Below, piece by piece: positions 32,773 to 41,922 of a stretch of 64,000 nt of DNA. Below the pieces are notes generated by a model. That model ran no database searches. It was given only the letters and a program-made list of their open reading frames with translations, and was not told where the DNA came from. The DNA is taken from NCBI RefSeq assembly GCF_002259415.1, contig NZ_NPFY01000019.1, positions 186,001 to 250,000 on the forward strand. The letters run 5' to 3'. The translations under genes were made by a program, and so were the position numbers. The stretch comes from Rhodococcus sp. 14-2470-1b. Lineage in GTDB: Bacteria; Actinomycetota; Actinomycetes; Mycobacteriales; Mycobacteriaceae. Positions within the stretch are counted from its first letter, which is position 1. Every line of letters starts with the position of its first letter.

Positions 32773-34247
32773 GCCTGCAGAGCGGTCCCGGGTCGCTGCG
32801 CTGTAGCCCGGAAGAGCTGAAGACGCTGTTCCTGTTCGAGAAGTTGTCGGACGAGCAGGTGGAGAAGCTGTGCCGCGAGGGGCACATCGAGATCATCGAG
32901 CCGGGTCCGGTGTTCAGCGAAGGTGAGCCGGCGACGTGTTTCTACGTGCTGATGGACGGTTCGTTGGTACTGACGAAGAACTCCGGTGGCGAGGAGATGG
33001 TGATCAGCCGGACGTCTCAACGAGGTGTGTACGCGGGAGCGTGGCAGGCGTATCTACGTGATCGGGTGCCGCAGACCTATCCGAGTTCGATGCGTACGAC
33101 CGAGACGTCACGGTTCTTCGTGCTCGACGCGGAGTGCTTCGCGGAGATCGTCGAGGAGTGGTTCCCGATGGCGTTGCATCTGCTCGAGGGCTTGTTCGTC
33201 GGTGCCCTCAACACCAAGCAGATCGTCGACCAGCGTGAGCGTCTCTTGGCCCTCGGGTCGTTGTCCGCCGGCTTGACGCACGAGCTGAACAACCCGGCCG
33301 CGGCAGCGGTTCGGGCGACGGATGCGCTGCGGGATCGTGTTGCCCACATGCGTCAGAAGCTGAAGATGATGGCAAACGGTTCGCTCGACCCGGCGTCGCT
33401 GACGTCGCTGGTCGGGTTGCAGGAGGAAGCCGTCGAACTGGTCGCGAAGGCTCCCAAGCTGTCGCCGCTGGAGGCGTCGGATGCGGAGGACGAACTGGGG
33501 GACTGGTTGGACGATCACGGCATCGCGGGCGGGTGGGACCTGGCTCCGACGTTCGTACAAGCCGGACTCGACATCGCGTGGTTGGACAAGGTCGCGGCCA
33601 CCGTCGACGAGTCCAAGACGCTCGAAGGTGCCATCCGCTGGCTCAACTACACCGTCGAGACCGAATTGCTGATGAACGAGATCGCCGATTCGACGACCCG
33701 CGTGTCGACGCTCGTCGGTGCGGCCAAACAGTATTCGCAGATGGACCGAGCGCCTTACCAGACGATCGACTTACGCGAACTGCTCGACAGCACTCTGGTG
33801 ATGCTCGCACGGAAGATCGGCGACGATATCTCCGTGGTCAAGGAATACGACCCGGCAGTGCCTCCGATCCCCGCCTACGCAGCGGAACTGAATCAGGTGT
33901 GGACCAACCTCGTCGACAACGCCGTGCAGGCGATGAACGGAGTCGGAACACTGACCGTGGCAACGAGACTCGACCACGATCACGTGTTGGTCGAAATCGG
34001 CGACACCGGGCCTGGAGTGCCGGAGGACATCCGCTCTCGAATCTTCGAGCCTTTCTTCACCACCAAACCCGTCGGTGAGGGAACCGGCCTCGGACTCGAC
34101 ATCTCGTGGCGCATCGTCGTCAAGAAACATCACGGTGATCTGCGCGTCGAGTCCGAGCCGGGCAACACACGTTTCGTCGTCAGGCTTCCTGTCGAGCCCG
34201 CAACGGAAGCAGAGCCCACAACCGAAACGACAGAAGGGGAGTCATGA
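32769..34247 (+). CDS. Sensor histidine kinase with N-terminal cyclic-nucleotide-binding domain
   Basis: 492 residues, no membrane segment. A CRP-type cNMP-binding domain (about 15-140: FLFEKLSDEQVEKLCREG, EGEPATCFYVLMDGSLVL) is followed by a dimerisation/phosphoacceptor helix with His171 (SLSAGLTHELNNPAAAAVR). The HATPase domain has N box NQVWTNLVDNAVQAM, G1 GDTGPGVPEDI, F box FEPFFTTKP and G2 GTGLGLDIS. The start overlaps the receiver-oxidoreductase gene by four bases and the stop overlaps the UBP gene by four, so it is the natural kinase for the upstream receiver. Confidence 0.91.
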   Translation: MSLQSGPGSLRCSPEELKTLFLFEKLSDEQVEKLCREGHIEIIEPGPVFSEGEPATCFYVLMDGSLVLTKNSGGEEMVISRTSQRGVYAGAWQAYLRDRVPQTYPSSMRTTETSRFFVLDAECFAEIVEEWFPMALHLLEGLFVGALNTKQIVDQRERLLALGSLSAGLTHELNNPAAAAVRATDALRDRVAHMRQKLKMMANGSLDPASLTSLVGLQEEAVELVAKAPKLSPLEASDAEDELGDWLDDHGIAGGWDLAPTFVQAGLDIAWLDKVAATVDESKTLEGAIRWLNYTVETELLMNEIADSTTRVSTLVGAAKQYSQMDRAPYQTIDLRELLDSTLVMLARKIGDDISVVKEYDPAVPPIPAYAAELNQVWTNLVDNAVQAMNGVGTLTVATRLDHDHVLVEIGDTGPGVPEDIRSRIFEPFFTTKPVGEGTGLGLDISWRIVVKKHHGDLRVESEPGNTRFVVRLPVEPATEAEPTTETTEGES

Positions 34248-34594
34248 CCGAGCCGATTCCTGGAATCGATGTCACCGCCGAGCCGTCGGGACCGGGGTGT
34301 CTCGAGTGTTCGGCCACCGAAGGATGGTGGTTCCACCTTCGCCGGTGTGCGCAGTGTGGGCACATCGGATGCTGCGATTCGTCACCGTCGCAGCACGCGA
34401 GCAAGCACGCTGAAAGCACCGGCCATCAGTTCATCAGGAGCTTCGAGCCGGGTGAAACCTGGTACTACAGCTACGCCGACGAGCAGATGTACGACGGGCC
34501 CGAACTGGCTCCGCCGCAGCATCATCCGCTCGACCAGTCGACGCCGGGGCCCGCAGACCGCGTGCCGTCGGGCTGGCAGAACTACCTCAACTGA
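34244..34594 (+). CDS. UBP-type zinc finger protein
   Basis: 116 residues. One ZnF-UBP domain with Cys19, Cys22, Cys35, Cys38, Cys43, Cys44 and several His (31, 40, 51, 55, 61) in the family spacing: CLECSATEG, RCAQCGHIGCCDSSPSQHASKHAESTGHQFIRSF, then the conserved GETWYYSYADE. The C-terminus is Pro/His-rich. In eukaryotes this fold binds the ubiquitin C-terminus; here the partner is unknown. ATG overlaps the kinase stop by four bases, giving a coupled three-gene cassette. Confidence 0.9.
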   Translation: MTEPIPGIDVTAEPSGPGCLECSATEGWWFHLRRCAQCGHIGCCDSSPSQHASKHAESTGHQFIRSFEPGETWYYSYADEQMYDGPELAPPQHHPLDQSTPGPADRVPSGWQNYLN

Positions 34595-34693
34595 CATGAG
34601 CGAGAACAAGACCGTGCCGACGGTGACGGACGCAGTCGCGTAGCTCGAGAGCGTCGAGCTGTCGTATCCGTACGTGGTGGGTACGCTCGGTGC

Positions 34694-35368
34694 ATGACTC
34701 TGATCGCGGAGGATCTGTTTCTGGTTCTGGTCGGCGACGTGACGGGTAAGCCGATCGTCGACAGTACGAAATTTCCGCGTGTGCTGGCGGGTGCATTGGT
34801 GCTCGAGCTGGCCATGAACGGCGCCGTACGCATCACCGCGAAGGGGGAGGCGGTCAAGGACGGCAGGCTCGTGGTGTCGGGGCCGCCTCCGCAGGATCCG
34901 CTTCTCGCGCGGGTCCACGCGTTCATCGGAACCGAGAAGAACCCGCCGAAACCGCAGAAGGTCATCGAGAAGCTGCACAGGAACTTGAAGCAGGAGATCG
35001 GGGTCCGCCTGGTACATCAGGGTGCGGTCACGCAGCACGAGGACAGAGTCCTCGGCCTGTTCCCGACGACGTCCTGGCCTGCGCGCGACACCACCCGCAC
35101 AGCATGGCTCACCCAGTGGATTCACAGCGCGATCGTCGACGGGACGACGCCGTTGCCGGAGATATCGGCCGTGGTGTCGATGTTGTCCGCGATCGACGCC
35201 GTCCACAAGGTGTTGCCTGCCGCCGACAAGAGAGCGGCGAAACGTCGAGCGAAGGACATCGCCGAGGGCGACTGGGCGGGCGAGGCCGTCCGGAAGGCAG
35301 TGCAGGATGTGAACGCCGCGCTGGCGGTGGCGATCGTCGTCCCCGCCATCGCTGCGTCCGGTAGCTGA
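34694..35368 (+). CDS. GPP34 (GOLPH3-like) family protein
   Basis: 224 residues, mostly helical, matching the bacterial GPP34 family related to yeast Vps74/GOLPH3: LIAEDLFLVLVGDVTGKP at the start, LAGALVLELAMNGAVRI, PLLARVHAFIG and a C-terminal helix pair. Eukaryotic members bind phosphoinositides and glycosyltransferases; bacterial function is unknown. A beta-hairpin insertion used for membrane binding in GOLPH3 may correspond to VRLVHQGAVTQHEDRVLGLFP. The 99 bases upstream hold no clear gene. Confidence 0.84.
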   Translation: MTLIAEDLFLVLVGDVTGKPIVDSTKFPRVLAGALVLELAMNGAVRITAKGEAVKDGRLVVSGPPPQDPLLARVHAFIGTEKNPPKPQKVIEKLHRNLKQEIGVRLVHQGAVTQHEDRVLGLFPTTSWPARDTTRTAWLTQWIHSAIVDGTTPLPEISAVVSMLSAIDAVHKVLPAADKRAAKRRAKDIAEGDWAGEAVRKAVQDVNAALAVAIVVPAIAASGS

Positions 35369-35401
35369 GCACTGGGCAGCGGGTCCTGCGATGATCGTGC
35401 G

Positions 35402-35995
35402 ATGACGCGATCTCTCGCCATTCTGATGTTCGACGACGTCGAGGTACTCGACGCATGCGGGCCGTTCGAAGTCTTCTCGGTGGCGAACCGAATCACCACG
35501 CGGGACGGGGGATTGCGTGCGTTCGACGTGGTGCTCGTCGGAGTCGACGACGGTCCGGTGCATGCCCGCGGTGGCATGCGCATCGCGGTGGACACCACGA
35601 TCGACGACACCAGGCGTTACGACGTGGTGCTCGTGCCGGGTGGTGTCGTCGACGAGGTACCTGCGGCCGCTGCGGCGTGGATCCACACGCAGTTCGGCAC
35701 AACGGAAGTGACCGCGTCGGTGTGCACCGGTGCGTTTCTGCTGGCCGACGCCGGGGTGCTGGATGCACGTCCGGTGACGACGCACTGGGAAGACGTCGAC
35801 GACCTCCGGCGGCGGTGGCCGAGTCTCGATGTCCGCGAGGGTGTCCGGTATCTCGATCACGGCGACATCGCGACGTCCGCGGGCATCAGTGCAGGATTGG
35901 ACCTGGCGCTGCACCTGGTCTCGCGACTGGTGAGTCCGGACGTCGCAACGAGCACCGCTCGGCAGATGCAGTACGAATGGTCAGACGGTCAGTAA
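35402..35995 (+). CDS. DJ-1/PfpI family protein
   Basis: 197 residues. GATase1-like domain of the DJ-1/PfpI superfamily with nucleophile-elbow Cys108 (ASVCTGAFLLADAG), the acidic partner Glu24 (CGPFEVF) and the oxyanion strand VLVPGG. It lacks the AraC-type DNA-binding domain of GlxA-like regulators. The closest described type is isonitrile hydratase, but nothing here proves that reaction. ATG 35402 lies 34 bases after the GPP34 gene. Its end overlaps the convergent DoxX gene by 15 bases. Confidence 0.86.
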   Translation: MTRSLAILMFDDVEVLDACGPFEVFSVANRITTRDGGLRAFDVVLVGVDDGPVHARGGMRIAVDTTIDDTRRYDVVLVPGGVVDEVPAAAAAWIHTQFGTTEVTASVCTGAFLLADAGVLDARPVTTHWEDVDDLRRRWPSLDVREGVRYLDHGDIATSAGISAGLDLALHLVSRLVSPDVATSTARQMQYEWSDGQ

Positions 35996-36331
35996 ACGCA
36001 GGACCAGTGCTGCGACAGCGACGACCGTCAGGAAGGCCGACGGTCCGATGCCTGCGGTGTCCTTGACCCGAAGGTGCGAGATCACGGCCCCGACGAAGTA
36101 CAGGATGACGCCGACGGCTGCGGCCGCTCCGATGGGCCACCAGAAGAGTCCGACGATCAGGCCGACGCCGCCGGCGATTTCGAGGTAAGCGAGGACAGGA
36201 ATCTTGTCCGCCGGAACGCCGACCTTCTCCATGATGGGGATGACGGACGGATTCATGGTCAACTTGCCGACTGCGGAGAAGGTCAGTGACACGGCAAGAA
36301 AGATCGAAACGACAACGGTTGCAGCGAACAT
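35981..36331 (-). CDS. DoxX family membrane protein
   Basis: 116 residues from ATG 36331, four hydrophobic segments with the DoxX pattern: VSIFLAVSLTFSAVGKLTMNP, MEKVGVPADKIPVLAYLEIAGGVGLIVGLFW and AAVGVILYFVGAVISHLRVKD. An upstream in-frame ATG at 36391 would add 20 basic residues. DoxX proteins are poorly characterised, with some linked to redox stress. No partner gene is adjacent. Confidence 0.83.
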   Translation of the reverse strand: MFAATVVVSIFLAVSLTFSAVGKLTMNPSVIPIMEKVGVPADKIPVLAYLEIAGGVGLIVGLFWWPIGAAAAVGVILYFVGAVISHLRVKDTAGIGPSAFLTVVAVAALVLRLLTV

Positions 36332-36510
36332 GGTGGTCAGGCCCAATCGAGTGTGTCGGCGGGATCCGATCGCGACAGGCGATCGAACCATGGGTTTTCA
36401 CCGGGGTGTCCGATGTCGACGACCAGTATGGCCTTCCACCCGCCGTCTGGGAAATAGTCGGCGCGCTCACTGTCCGGGTCCACGACAACCTGTCGCCGCC
36501 GGAAGACACG

Positions 36511-36543
36511 AAAAAGGGGCCCGGTCGAACCGGGCCCCTTTTT
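36511..36543. terminator. Strong bidirectional terminator
   Basis: AAAAAGGGGCCCGGT-CGA-ACCGGGCCCCTTTTT has perfect 15-base arms and a 3-base loop with A/T-runs at both ends, a textbook intrinsic terminator in both directions. It lies 11 bases past the stop of the BCCT gene. The 179 bases between it and the DoxX start hold no gene. Confidence 0.92.
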
Positions 36544-36554
36544 CTACTTCTCGC

Positions 36555-38408
36555 TCAGGAATTCGACTGCGTCTGTCCCTCGTGGGAATCGGCGAATTCG
36601 GGAGTGTCGAACACTTCGCCTCCGAGCGGGTCGACGGGACCGCTGTCCGCCGAGTACTCCACTGCGCCGGTATCGGGATCGACCTCGAGCGATTCCGTCG
36701 ACACTTCGTGCACGGCGAGGACGACTGCGCCGTCGGTGGGTGTTGTCAGGCCGACTTGCGACGGTGCAAGACCGGAGAAGGTCGAGGAGATACCCGCTCC
36801 GCGTCGGCGCTTCGGCGCTTCGCTCCCCTCAGCATTCGTGGGCGTTGCGGTGACCCGCACATACCGTGGTGTCGTGGCCACGTCGTAGCGAAACGCCTTG
36901 AGCAGCGAGACGCAAGCCAGAACGAGGACTACCGAGAACGGCACCGCCGTCGCGATGGACATCGTCTGGAGCGCGGTCAACGACCCCGCTCCGCCGATCA
37001 ACAGCAAGACTGCTGCGACGATTCCTTCGAGAATCGACCAGTACATGCGGGTGATCTTCGGTGTGTCCAGGTCGCCACCTGTGGACAGAATGTCGATGAC
37101 GAGCGATCCCGAGTCCGAGGACGTGACGAAGAAGAAGACGATGACGAGAATCGCCAGCACGCTGGTGATGATGCCGAGCGGCAGACCGCCGAGAAGCTGG
37201 AAGAGGCTGGTGTTGGTGTCGACCGCTCCGTCGACCAGCATGTCGCCTTCGTCGCGCTGACGGAGAATGCCCGCGTCACCGAAGATGGTGAACCACAGCG
37301 AACCGATGATCGTCGGGGCCAGCAGAACGCCGAAGACGAACTCACGGATGGTGCGTCCACGCGAGATGCGCGCGATGAACATGCCGACGAAGGGCGCCCA
37401 GCTCATCCACCAACCCCAGTAGAAGATAGTCCACGCGCCTGCCCAGCCGTCGTCGGCGAAGGGAGACGTACGCAGCATCAGCTCGGGGAGGGCCTGTACG
37501 TAACCACCCAGGTTCTGCACCCACGACTGCATCAGGAACAGTGTCGGACCGAGAAGCAACACGAACACTGCAAGACTGGCAGCGAGAACCATGTTGATGT
37601 TGGACAGCCACTTCAGACCCTTGGACACACCTGACACGACCGAGAAAGTCGCGAGACCTGTGACGCAGACGATGAGAACAACGATCAGCCAATTGTTGGT
37701 CTCGACCCAGCCCAGGTAATCGAGACCGGCCGAGATCTGTTGCACACCGAATCCGAGTGAGGTGGCGACACCGAACAGCGTGCCGACGATGGCGATCGTG
37801 TCGATGGCGTGGCCGATCGGCCCTTCGATGCGTGTACGGCCGAGCAATGGCTCGAGGAGCCAACGAATCGACAGCGGCCGTCCCTTTCGGTACGTCATGT
37901 ACGCCAGGCCGAGCCCGACGACGACGTAGATCGCCCATGCGTGTAATCCCCAGTGGAACAGTGTCAATTCCATCGCCTGATTCGCCGCGGCGTCGGTCGA
38001 TCCAGTGATACCGCCTGCCTCCGGTGGAACCACGTAGTGAGACAGGGGTTCGGCGACTCCGTAGAACACGAGGCCGATACCCATGCCGGCACTGAACAGC
38101 ATCGCGAACCAGGAGAGGACGCCGAACTCGGGTTTCTCGTCGTCACGACCCAGCCGGATGTTTCCGACGCGGCTGATACCGCAATAGACGGCGAACAAGA
38201 CGAATCCGGTCGCGGACAAGATGTACCACCATCCGACACCGTCCGTGATCGCCGTGTTGAGAGTTTCGAACGCGCCCTCTGCGGTGCCGGCGAAGATGAC
38301 CGAGAACGCGATCATCGCGAAGATGATGATGGATGCGGGGATGAAAACGGGCTTTTTCAGCCCTTTCCAAGCCTCGGCAACCACGTTGGGTCGTTTTTCT
38401 GAGTTCAC
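36555..38408 (-). CDS. BCCT family transporter (betaine/choline/carnitine type)
   Basis: About 617 residues from GTG 38408 (GTG 38426 is the alternative). Twelve membrane helices. Landmarks: KPVFIPASIIIFAMIAFSVIF, WFAMLFSAGMGIGLVFYGVAEP (the Gly-rich TM3 of BCCT), HWGLHAWAIYVVVGLGLAY and the substrate-site Trp motif TIFYWGWWMSWAPFVGMFIARISRGRTIREF. The C-terminal 120 residues are hydrophilic and acidic, a likely osmosensing tail. It probably imports glycine betaine or a relative under osmotic stress. A strong terminator follows. Confidence 0.93.
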   Translation of the reverse strand: MNSEKRPNVVAEAWKGLKKPVFIPASIIIFAMIAFSVIFAGTAEGAFETLNTAITDGVGWWYILSATGFVLFAVYCGISRVGNIRLGRDDEKPEFGVLSWFAMLFSAGMGIGLVFYGVAEPLSHYVVPPEAGGITGSTDAAANQAMELTLFHWGLHAWAIYVVVGLGLAYMTYRKGRPLSIRWLLEPLLGRTRIEGPIGHAIDTIAIVGTLFGVATSLGFGVQQISAGLDYLGWVETNNWLIVVLIVCVTGLATFSVVSGVSKGLKWLSNINMVLAASLAVFVLLLGPTLFLMQSWVQNLGGYVQALPELMLRTSPFADDGWAGAWTIFYWGWWMSWAPFVGMFIARISRGRTIREFVFGVLLAPTIIGSLWFTIFGDAGILRQRDEGDMLVDGAVDTNTSLFQLLGGLPLGIITSVLAILVIVFFFVTSSDSGSLVIDILSTGGDLDTPKITRMYWSILEGIVAAVLLLIGGAGSLTALQTMSIATAVPFSVVLVLACVSLLKAFRYDVATTPRYVRVTATPTNAEGSEAPKRRRGAGISSTFSGLAPSQVGLTTPTDGAVVLAVHEVSTESLEVDPDTGAVEYSADSGPVDPLGGEVFDTPEFADSHEGQTQSNS

Positions 38409-38621
38409 TGCCGCTGTCGTCCTCACGTTTTCGTATGCGATACGTGGACGGCGGACGATGCTGAGGTGGCAACCGCGCCGGGCCGACCACATCGGTTCTC
38501 GTGCTTTTTCATGTATTCGGTCAAGTGCCGGTAAACACGATAACCGACCTGTTCGACTCGAGCGAATTCGGCGTTCGACCGAGAACTCGCTGACGTGGCG
38601 ATCTGCCATTAATGTTTCGTC

Positions 38622-39497
38622 GTGCCGCAAACAACGACGGTGGTGGTCCTCGCACTCGGTGCAGCGCTGTGCATCGCAGTCGGGACAGTGGTTCGGCAGC
38701 GCACGGCAGCGCAGGTTCCGGTGGAGTCCAACGGTGCGCTGGGGCCCATCGGGTCGCTGGTCAAGCAGCCGATCTGGTGGGTGGGGACCGTCGTCGGGAT
38801 CCTCGGCTACGCGCTCCAGGCGGCCGCGCTCGGGATGGGATCGCTGCTGCTGGTCCAGCCTCTGCTGGTGCTGTCGTTGCTGTTCGCGCTTCCGCTCGGC
38901 GCACGGTTTGCGCATCGGACGATCTCCGCCGCCGAGTGGATGTGGGCCGCGGCTCTGACCGCCTCGGTGGCGATTCTCGTCGTGGTCGGGGACCCGAAGC
39001 CCGGAGTGGAGAGGGCCGAGGCTCGGCACTGGATCGTCGTCTGCCTGATCGGACTACCGTTCGTCGCACTGTGCGTCCTTGCGTCGCGTAAGGCGAGCGG
39101 TCCTCGAAAAGCGTTGCTGCTCGGCATCTCCGGGGGTGCACTGTTCGGCGTCGCCGCCGTGCTGACCAAAGGCGTGGTCCACCTCGTGAGCCGCGGAGTC
39201 GTTCCTCTGTTGACCTCCGTCGAGTTGTACGCGCTGATAGCCGTGGCGGTCGCGGCGATCACCCTGCAGCAGTCCGCTTTTCAAGCCGGCGCTCTGCAGG
39301 CATCGCTTCCCGCCACCACAGTGATGGAACCGGTGGTGGCGTCCGCGCTCGGGTTCGTGGTCCTCGGGGAGTACCTCGCCACGGGCAGAGGAGGCGGTGC
39401 GGTCCTCGTGGTCGCTCTCGTCGCGATGGTCGCCGCCACGGTTGCACTCGCCCGATCGTCGGCACGCGACGAAGCGCCCGCAGTGAACTCGCCGTGA
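38622..39497 (+). CDS. DMT-superfamily (EamA/NIPA-like) membrane transporter
   Basis: 291 residues, about nine membrane helices in two repeats of the drug/metabolite transporter fold: VVVLALGAALCIAVGTVVRQR, WWVGTVVGILGYALQAAALGMGSLLLVQPLLVLSLLFALPLG, and the second half ending ATTVMEPVVASALGFVVLGEYL. Most like NIPA/EamA-type proteins often annotated as magnesium or multidrug transporters; the substrate is not evident. GTG 38622. Its stop overlaps the kinase start (GTGA). Confidence 0.84.
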   Translation: MPQTTTVVVLALGAALCIAVGTVVRQRTAAQVPVESNGALGPIGSLVKQPIWWVGTVVGILGYALQAAALGMGSLLLVQPLLVLSLLFALPLGARFAHRTISAAEWMWAAALTASVAILVVVGDPKPGVERAEARHWIVVCLIGLPFVALCVLASRKASGPRKALLLGISGGALFGVAAVLTKGVVHLVSRGVVPLLTSVELYALIAVAVAAITLQQSAFQAGALQASLPATTVMEPVVASALGFVVLGEYLATGRGGGAVLVVALVAMVAATVALARSSARDEAPAVNSP

Positions 39498-40390
39498 CCC
39501 GCGGCCGCTTGTCGCCGGGACAGACGTTCGCCGGATACACGGTCGAACGGCTGCTCGGGGTGGGTGGGATGAGCGAGGTGTACCTCGTCGACGGCCGTGA
39601 GACGCTCAAGATTCTCGATGCCGACGCGTCGGGTGACGAGCATCTCCGGGCGAAGTTCGTCATGGAGGCGGAGATCGCGGCGCGGCTCCATCACCCGAAC
39701 ATCGTGTCCGTGCACGCTCACGGCGAGTTCGGCGGCCGGCTCTGGATGACGATGCACTACGTCGAGGGATACAGCGCGGCGAGGCTCGTCGCACGCGGCC
39801 AGATCGCCCTGGACGTCGACCGTGCTGCCCGCATCGTCAGCGAAGTGGCGAAGGGCCTGGACTACGCCCACGGTCAGGGCGTACTGCACCGCGACGTGAA
39901 ACCGTCGAACATCCTGATCAGTACCGAACCCAGCGGCGGTTTCGAGCAGGTGATGGTGTCGGACTGGGGGATCGCGCGGTTCCTCGACGCCGGGCCGGTT
40001 GCGCGAGGCGGATCGGTCTTCGCGTCCATCCAGTACGCCGCGCCGGAACTGCTGCGCGGTGAGCGTCTGTCCGCCCGCACCGACATCTACGCGTTGGGTG
40101 CAACGCTCGTGGAATTGCTCACCGGCAAGCCCCCGTATCCTCTCGCGACGCCGCTCGCGATCACGGACGCCCAGCTGAACGCGTCGCCTCCGTCGGTGAC
40201 CGCGCGCCGACGAGACCTGCGGAAGGGGCTCGACGGCGTCGTCGCAACCGCGTTGGCCAAGAAGCCGGAAGATCGTTTCGCGACGTGCAAGGAGCTCAGT
40301 GATGCCGTCGCCGCCGCCCTTGCTGCCCCCGCTCCGGAGCCCCCGCCCCGAAAGTCGCCCTTCGGGGCGGGGTGGCGTCGGAGGTTCTAG
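39494..40390 (+). CDS. Soluble Hanks-type Ser/Thr protein kinase
   Basis: 298 residues, kinase domain only, no membrane segment or sensor domain. Gly-loop LLGVGGMSEVYL (20-31), Lys39 (ETLKIL), catalytic LHRDVKPSN (Asp134, Lys136, Asn139), SDWGIARF (Asp157, with Trp in place of Phe in DFG) and a YAAPELL substrate-binding motif. Residues 270-298 are Pro- and Arg-rich. GTG 39494 overlaps the transporter stop by four bases, so the two are coupled and the kinase may act on that transporter (inference). Confidence 0.9.
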   Translation: MTRGRLSPGQTFAGYTVERLLGVGGMSEVYLVDGRETLKILDADASGDEHLRAKFVMEAEIAARLHHPNIVSVHAHGEFGGRLWMTMHYVEGYSAARLVARGQIALDVDRAARIVSEVAKGLDYAHGQGVLHRDVKPSNILISTEPSGGFEQVMVSDWGIARFLDAGPVARGGSVFASIQYAAPELLRGERLSARTDIYALGATLVELLTGKPPYPLATPLAITDAQLNASPPSVTARRRDLRKGLDGVVATALAKKPEDRFATCKELSDAVAAALAAPAPEPPPRKSPFGAGWRRRF

Positions 40391-40453
40391 TTGTCCGGCC
40401 CGTCAGTTGTCCGGCCCGTCAGTTGTCTGGGTCGTCAGTTGTCTGGGTCGTCG
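40390..40453 (-). repeat. Four 16-bp tandem repeats at the 3' end of the amino-acid permease gene
   Basis: Units GTTGTCCGGCCCGTCA (two) and GTTGTCTGGGTCGTCA/G (two) at 40390-40405, 40406-40421, 40422-40437 and 40438-40453. On the minus strand the unit spells the permease C-terminus (DDPDN) and its TGA, so the stop-codon region has been duplicated downstream three times. The first unit touches the TAG of the convergent kinase gene. Confidence 0.85.
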
Positions 40454-41922
40454 TCGAGTGGTCTGTTGGCGACGACGGGGTACTGCCCGGTGTAGCCGAG
40501 ACGTTCCTCGGCGACGGCGAGGACCTTCGTCCGCACCAGGAACCAACCGCCGATCAGTGCCGGGATGATGACGACGAGGGTGGCGATCGTCCACGACCCG
40601 ATCGGCGCGTCGAAGGCCATCAGAACCAGCACGCCGAACAGGAACACCAGCGTCGCGTAACTGGTGTACGGAGCGCCGAAGAGACGGAACTTCGGACGCT
40701 CGAGGATGCCCTTCTTGGACCAGCGGTAGAGCTGGATCTGGCACAGCACGATCGTCGCCCAACTCGCGATGATGCCGAGGGCGGACATGTTGAGCACGAT
40801 CTCGAACGCCTCACCCGGTGCGATGGCGTTGAGCGCGACGCCGAACAGCGTGATGAAGCACGTCAGCAGAATGCCGCCGAACGGAACGCCGCCCTTGGTC
40901 ATCTTCTTGGTGAATTCCGGGGCGCTGCCGTTCATGGCCATCGAACGAAGGATGCGACCCGTCGAGTAGAGGCCGGCGTTCAACGAGGACAGAGCAGCGG
41001 TGAGCACGACGATGTTCATGATGGTGCCTGCGCCGCCGAGGCCGATGCTCGAGAAGAACGTCACGAAAGGTGATGTTCCTGCTGTGTACGCCGTGTACGG
41101 GAGCAGCAGCGCCAGCAGGACGAGTGAGCCGACGTAGAACAGCGCGATACGCGCGATCACCGAGTTGATCGCGCGCGGCATGATCTTCGCCGGGTTCTCG
41201 GTCTCACCGGCGGCGGTGCCGACCAGTTCGACGGCGGCGTACGCGAACACGACGCCGGAGATGACGATGACCAGCGGCCACGCACCCGACGGGAACAGCC
41301 CGCCGTTGTCGGTGATGAGGCTGATGCCGGGCATCTCACTGCCGACGGGGATGCGTCCGGCGAGGAAGACGATGCCGACGATCAGGAACGTCACGAGCGC
41401 GACGACCTTGATCATCGCCGCCCAGAACTCCATCTCGCCGAACCACTTGACCGAGACCAGGTTGAGGCTCATGACCAGCACGAGTGCGATGAGTGCAATG
41501 ACCCACTGCGGGATTACCTCGAACGATCCCCAATAGTGCATGTAGGTGGCGACGGCCGTCACGTCGACGATGGCCGTCATCGCCCAGTTGAGGAAGTACA
41601 TCCAGCCTGCGACGAATGCGGCTTTCTCGCCGAAGAATTCACGGGCGTACGAGACGAACGATCCCGACGACGGGCGGTGCAGGACCAGTTCGCCGAGGGC
41701 GCGGAGAATGAAGAAGACGAAGATGCCGCACAGGGCGTAGGCGAGGAACAGGCCGGGGCCTGCGCTGGCGAGTCGCCCACCTGCGCCGAGGAACAGGCCG
41801 GTGCCGATGGCGCCACCGATGGCGATCATCTGGAGCTGACGAGGTTTGAGGCCCTTGTGGTAGCCCTCTTCCTCGTGGTCCATGGCGGAGTTGTCGTACT
41901 TCGTGTCGACCGAATCGGACAT
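40435..41922 (-). CDS. Amino-acid permease (AAT/APC family, AnsP/GabP-like)
   Basis: 495 residues, twelve membrane helices: [25 protein letters not shown] (APC substrate motif in TM1), [52 protein letters not shown] and [24 protein letters not shown]. It is a paralogue of the permease at 48186, and of the mycobacterial asparagine permeases AnsP1/2 kind, so asparagine or a similar amino acid is the likely cargo. It stands alone, divergent from groEL2. Confidence 0.88.
   Translation of the reverse strand: MSDSVDTKYDNSAMDHEEEGYHKGLKPRQLQMIAIGGAIGTGLFLGAGGRLASAGPGLFLAYALCGIFVFFILRALGELVLHRPSSGSFVSYAREFFGEKAAFVAGWMYFLNWAMTAIVDVTAVATYMHYWGSFEVIPQWVIALIALVLVMSLNLVSVKWFGEMEFWAAMIKVVALVTFLIVGIVFLAGRIPVGSEMPGISLITDNGGLFPSGAWPLVIVISGVVFAYAAVELVGTAAGETENPAKIMPRAINSVIARIALFYVGSLVLLALLLPYTAYTAGTSPFVTFFSSIGLGGAGTIMNIVVLTAALSSLNAGLYSTGRILRSMAMNGSAPEFTKKMTKGGVPFGGILLTCFITLFGVALNAIAPGEAFEIVLNMSALGIIASWATIVLCQIQLYRWSKKGILERPKFRLFGAPYTSYATLVFLFGVLVLMAFDAPIGSWTIATLVVIIPALIGGWFLVRTKVLAVAEERLGYTGQYPVVANRPLDDDPDN

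Noticed and set aside
34596..34640. A 14-codon ATG frame between the UBP gene and the GPP34 gene
   Set aside because: Too short, no ribosome-binding site of its own and no support.
38427..39029. Extension of the BCCT transporter to a start at 39029
   Set aside because: The extra 200 residues lack any similarity and overlap the opposite-strand DMT transporter; family proteins start near 38408-38426.
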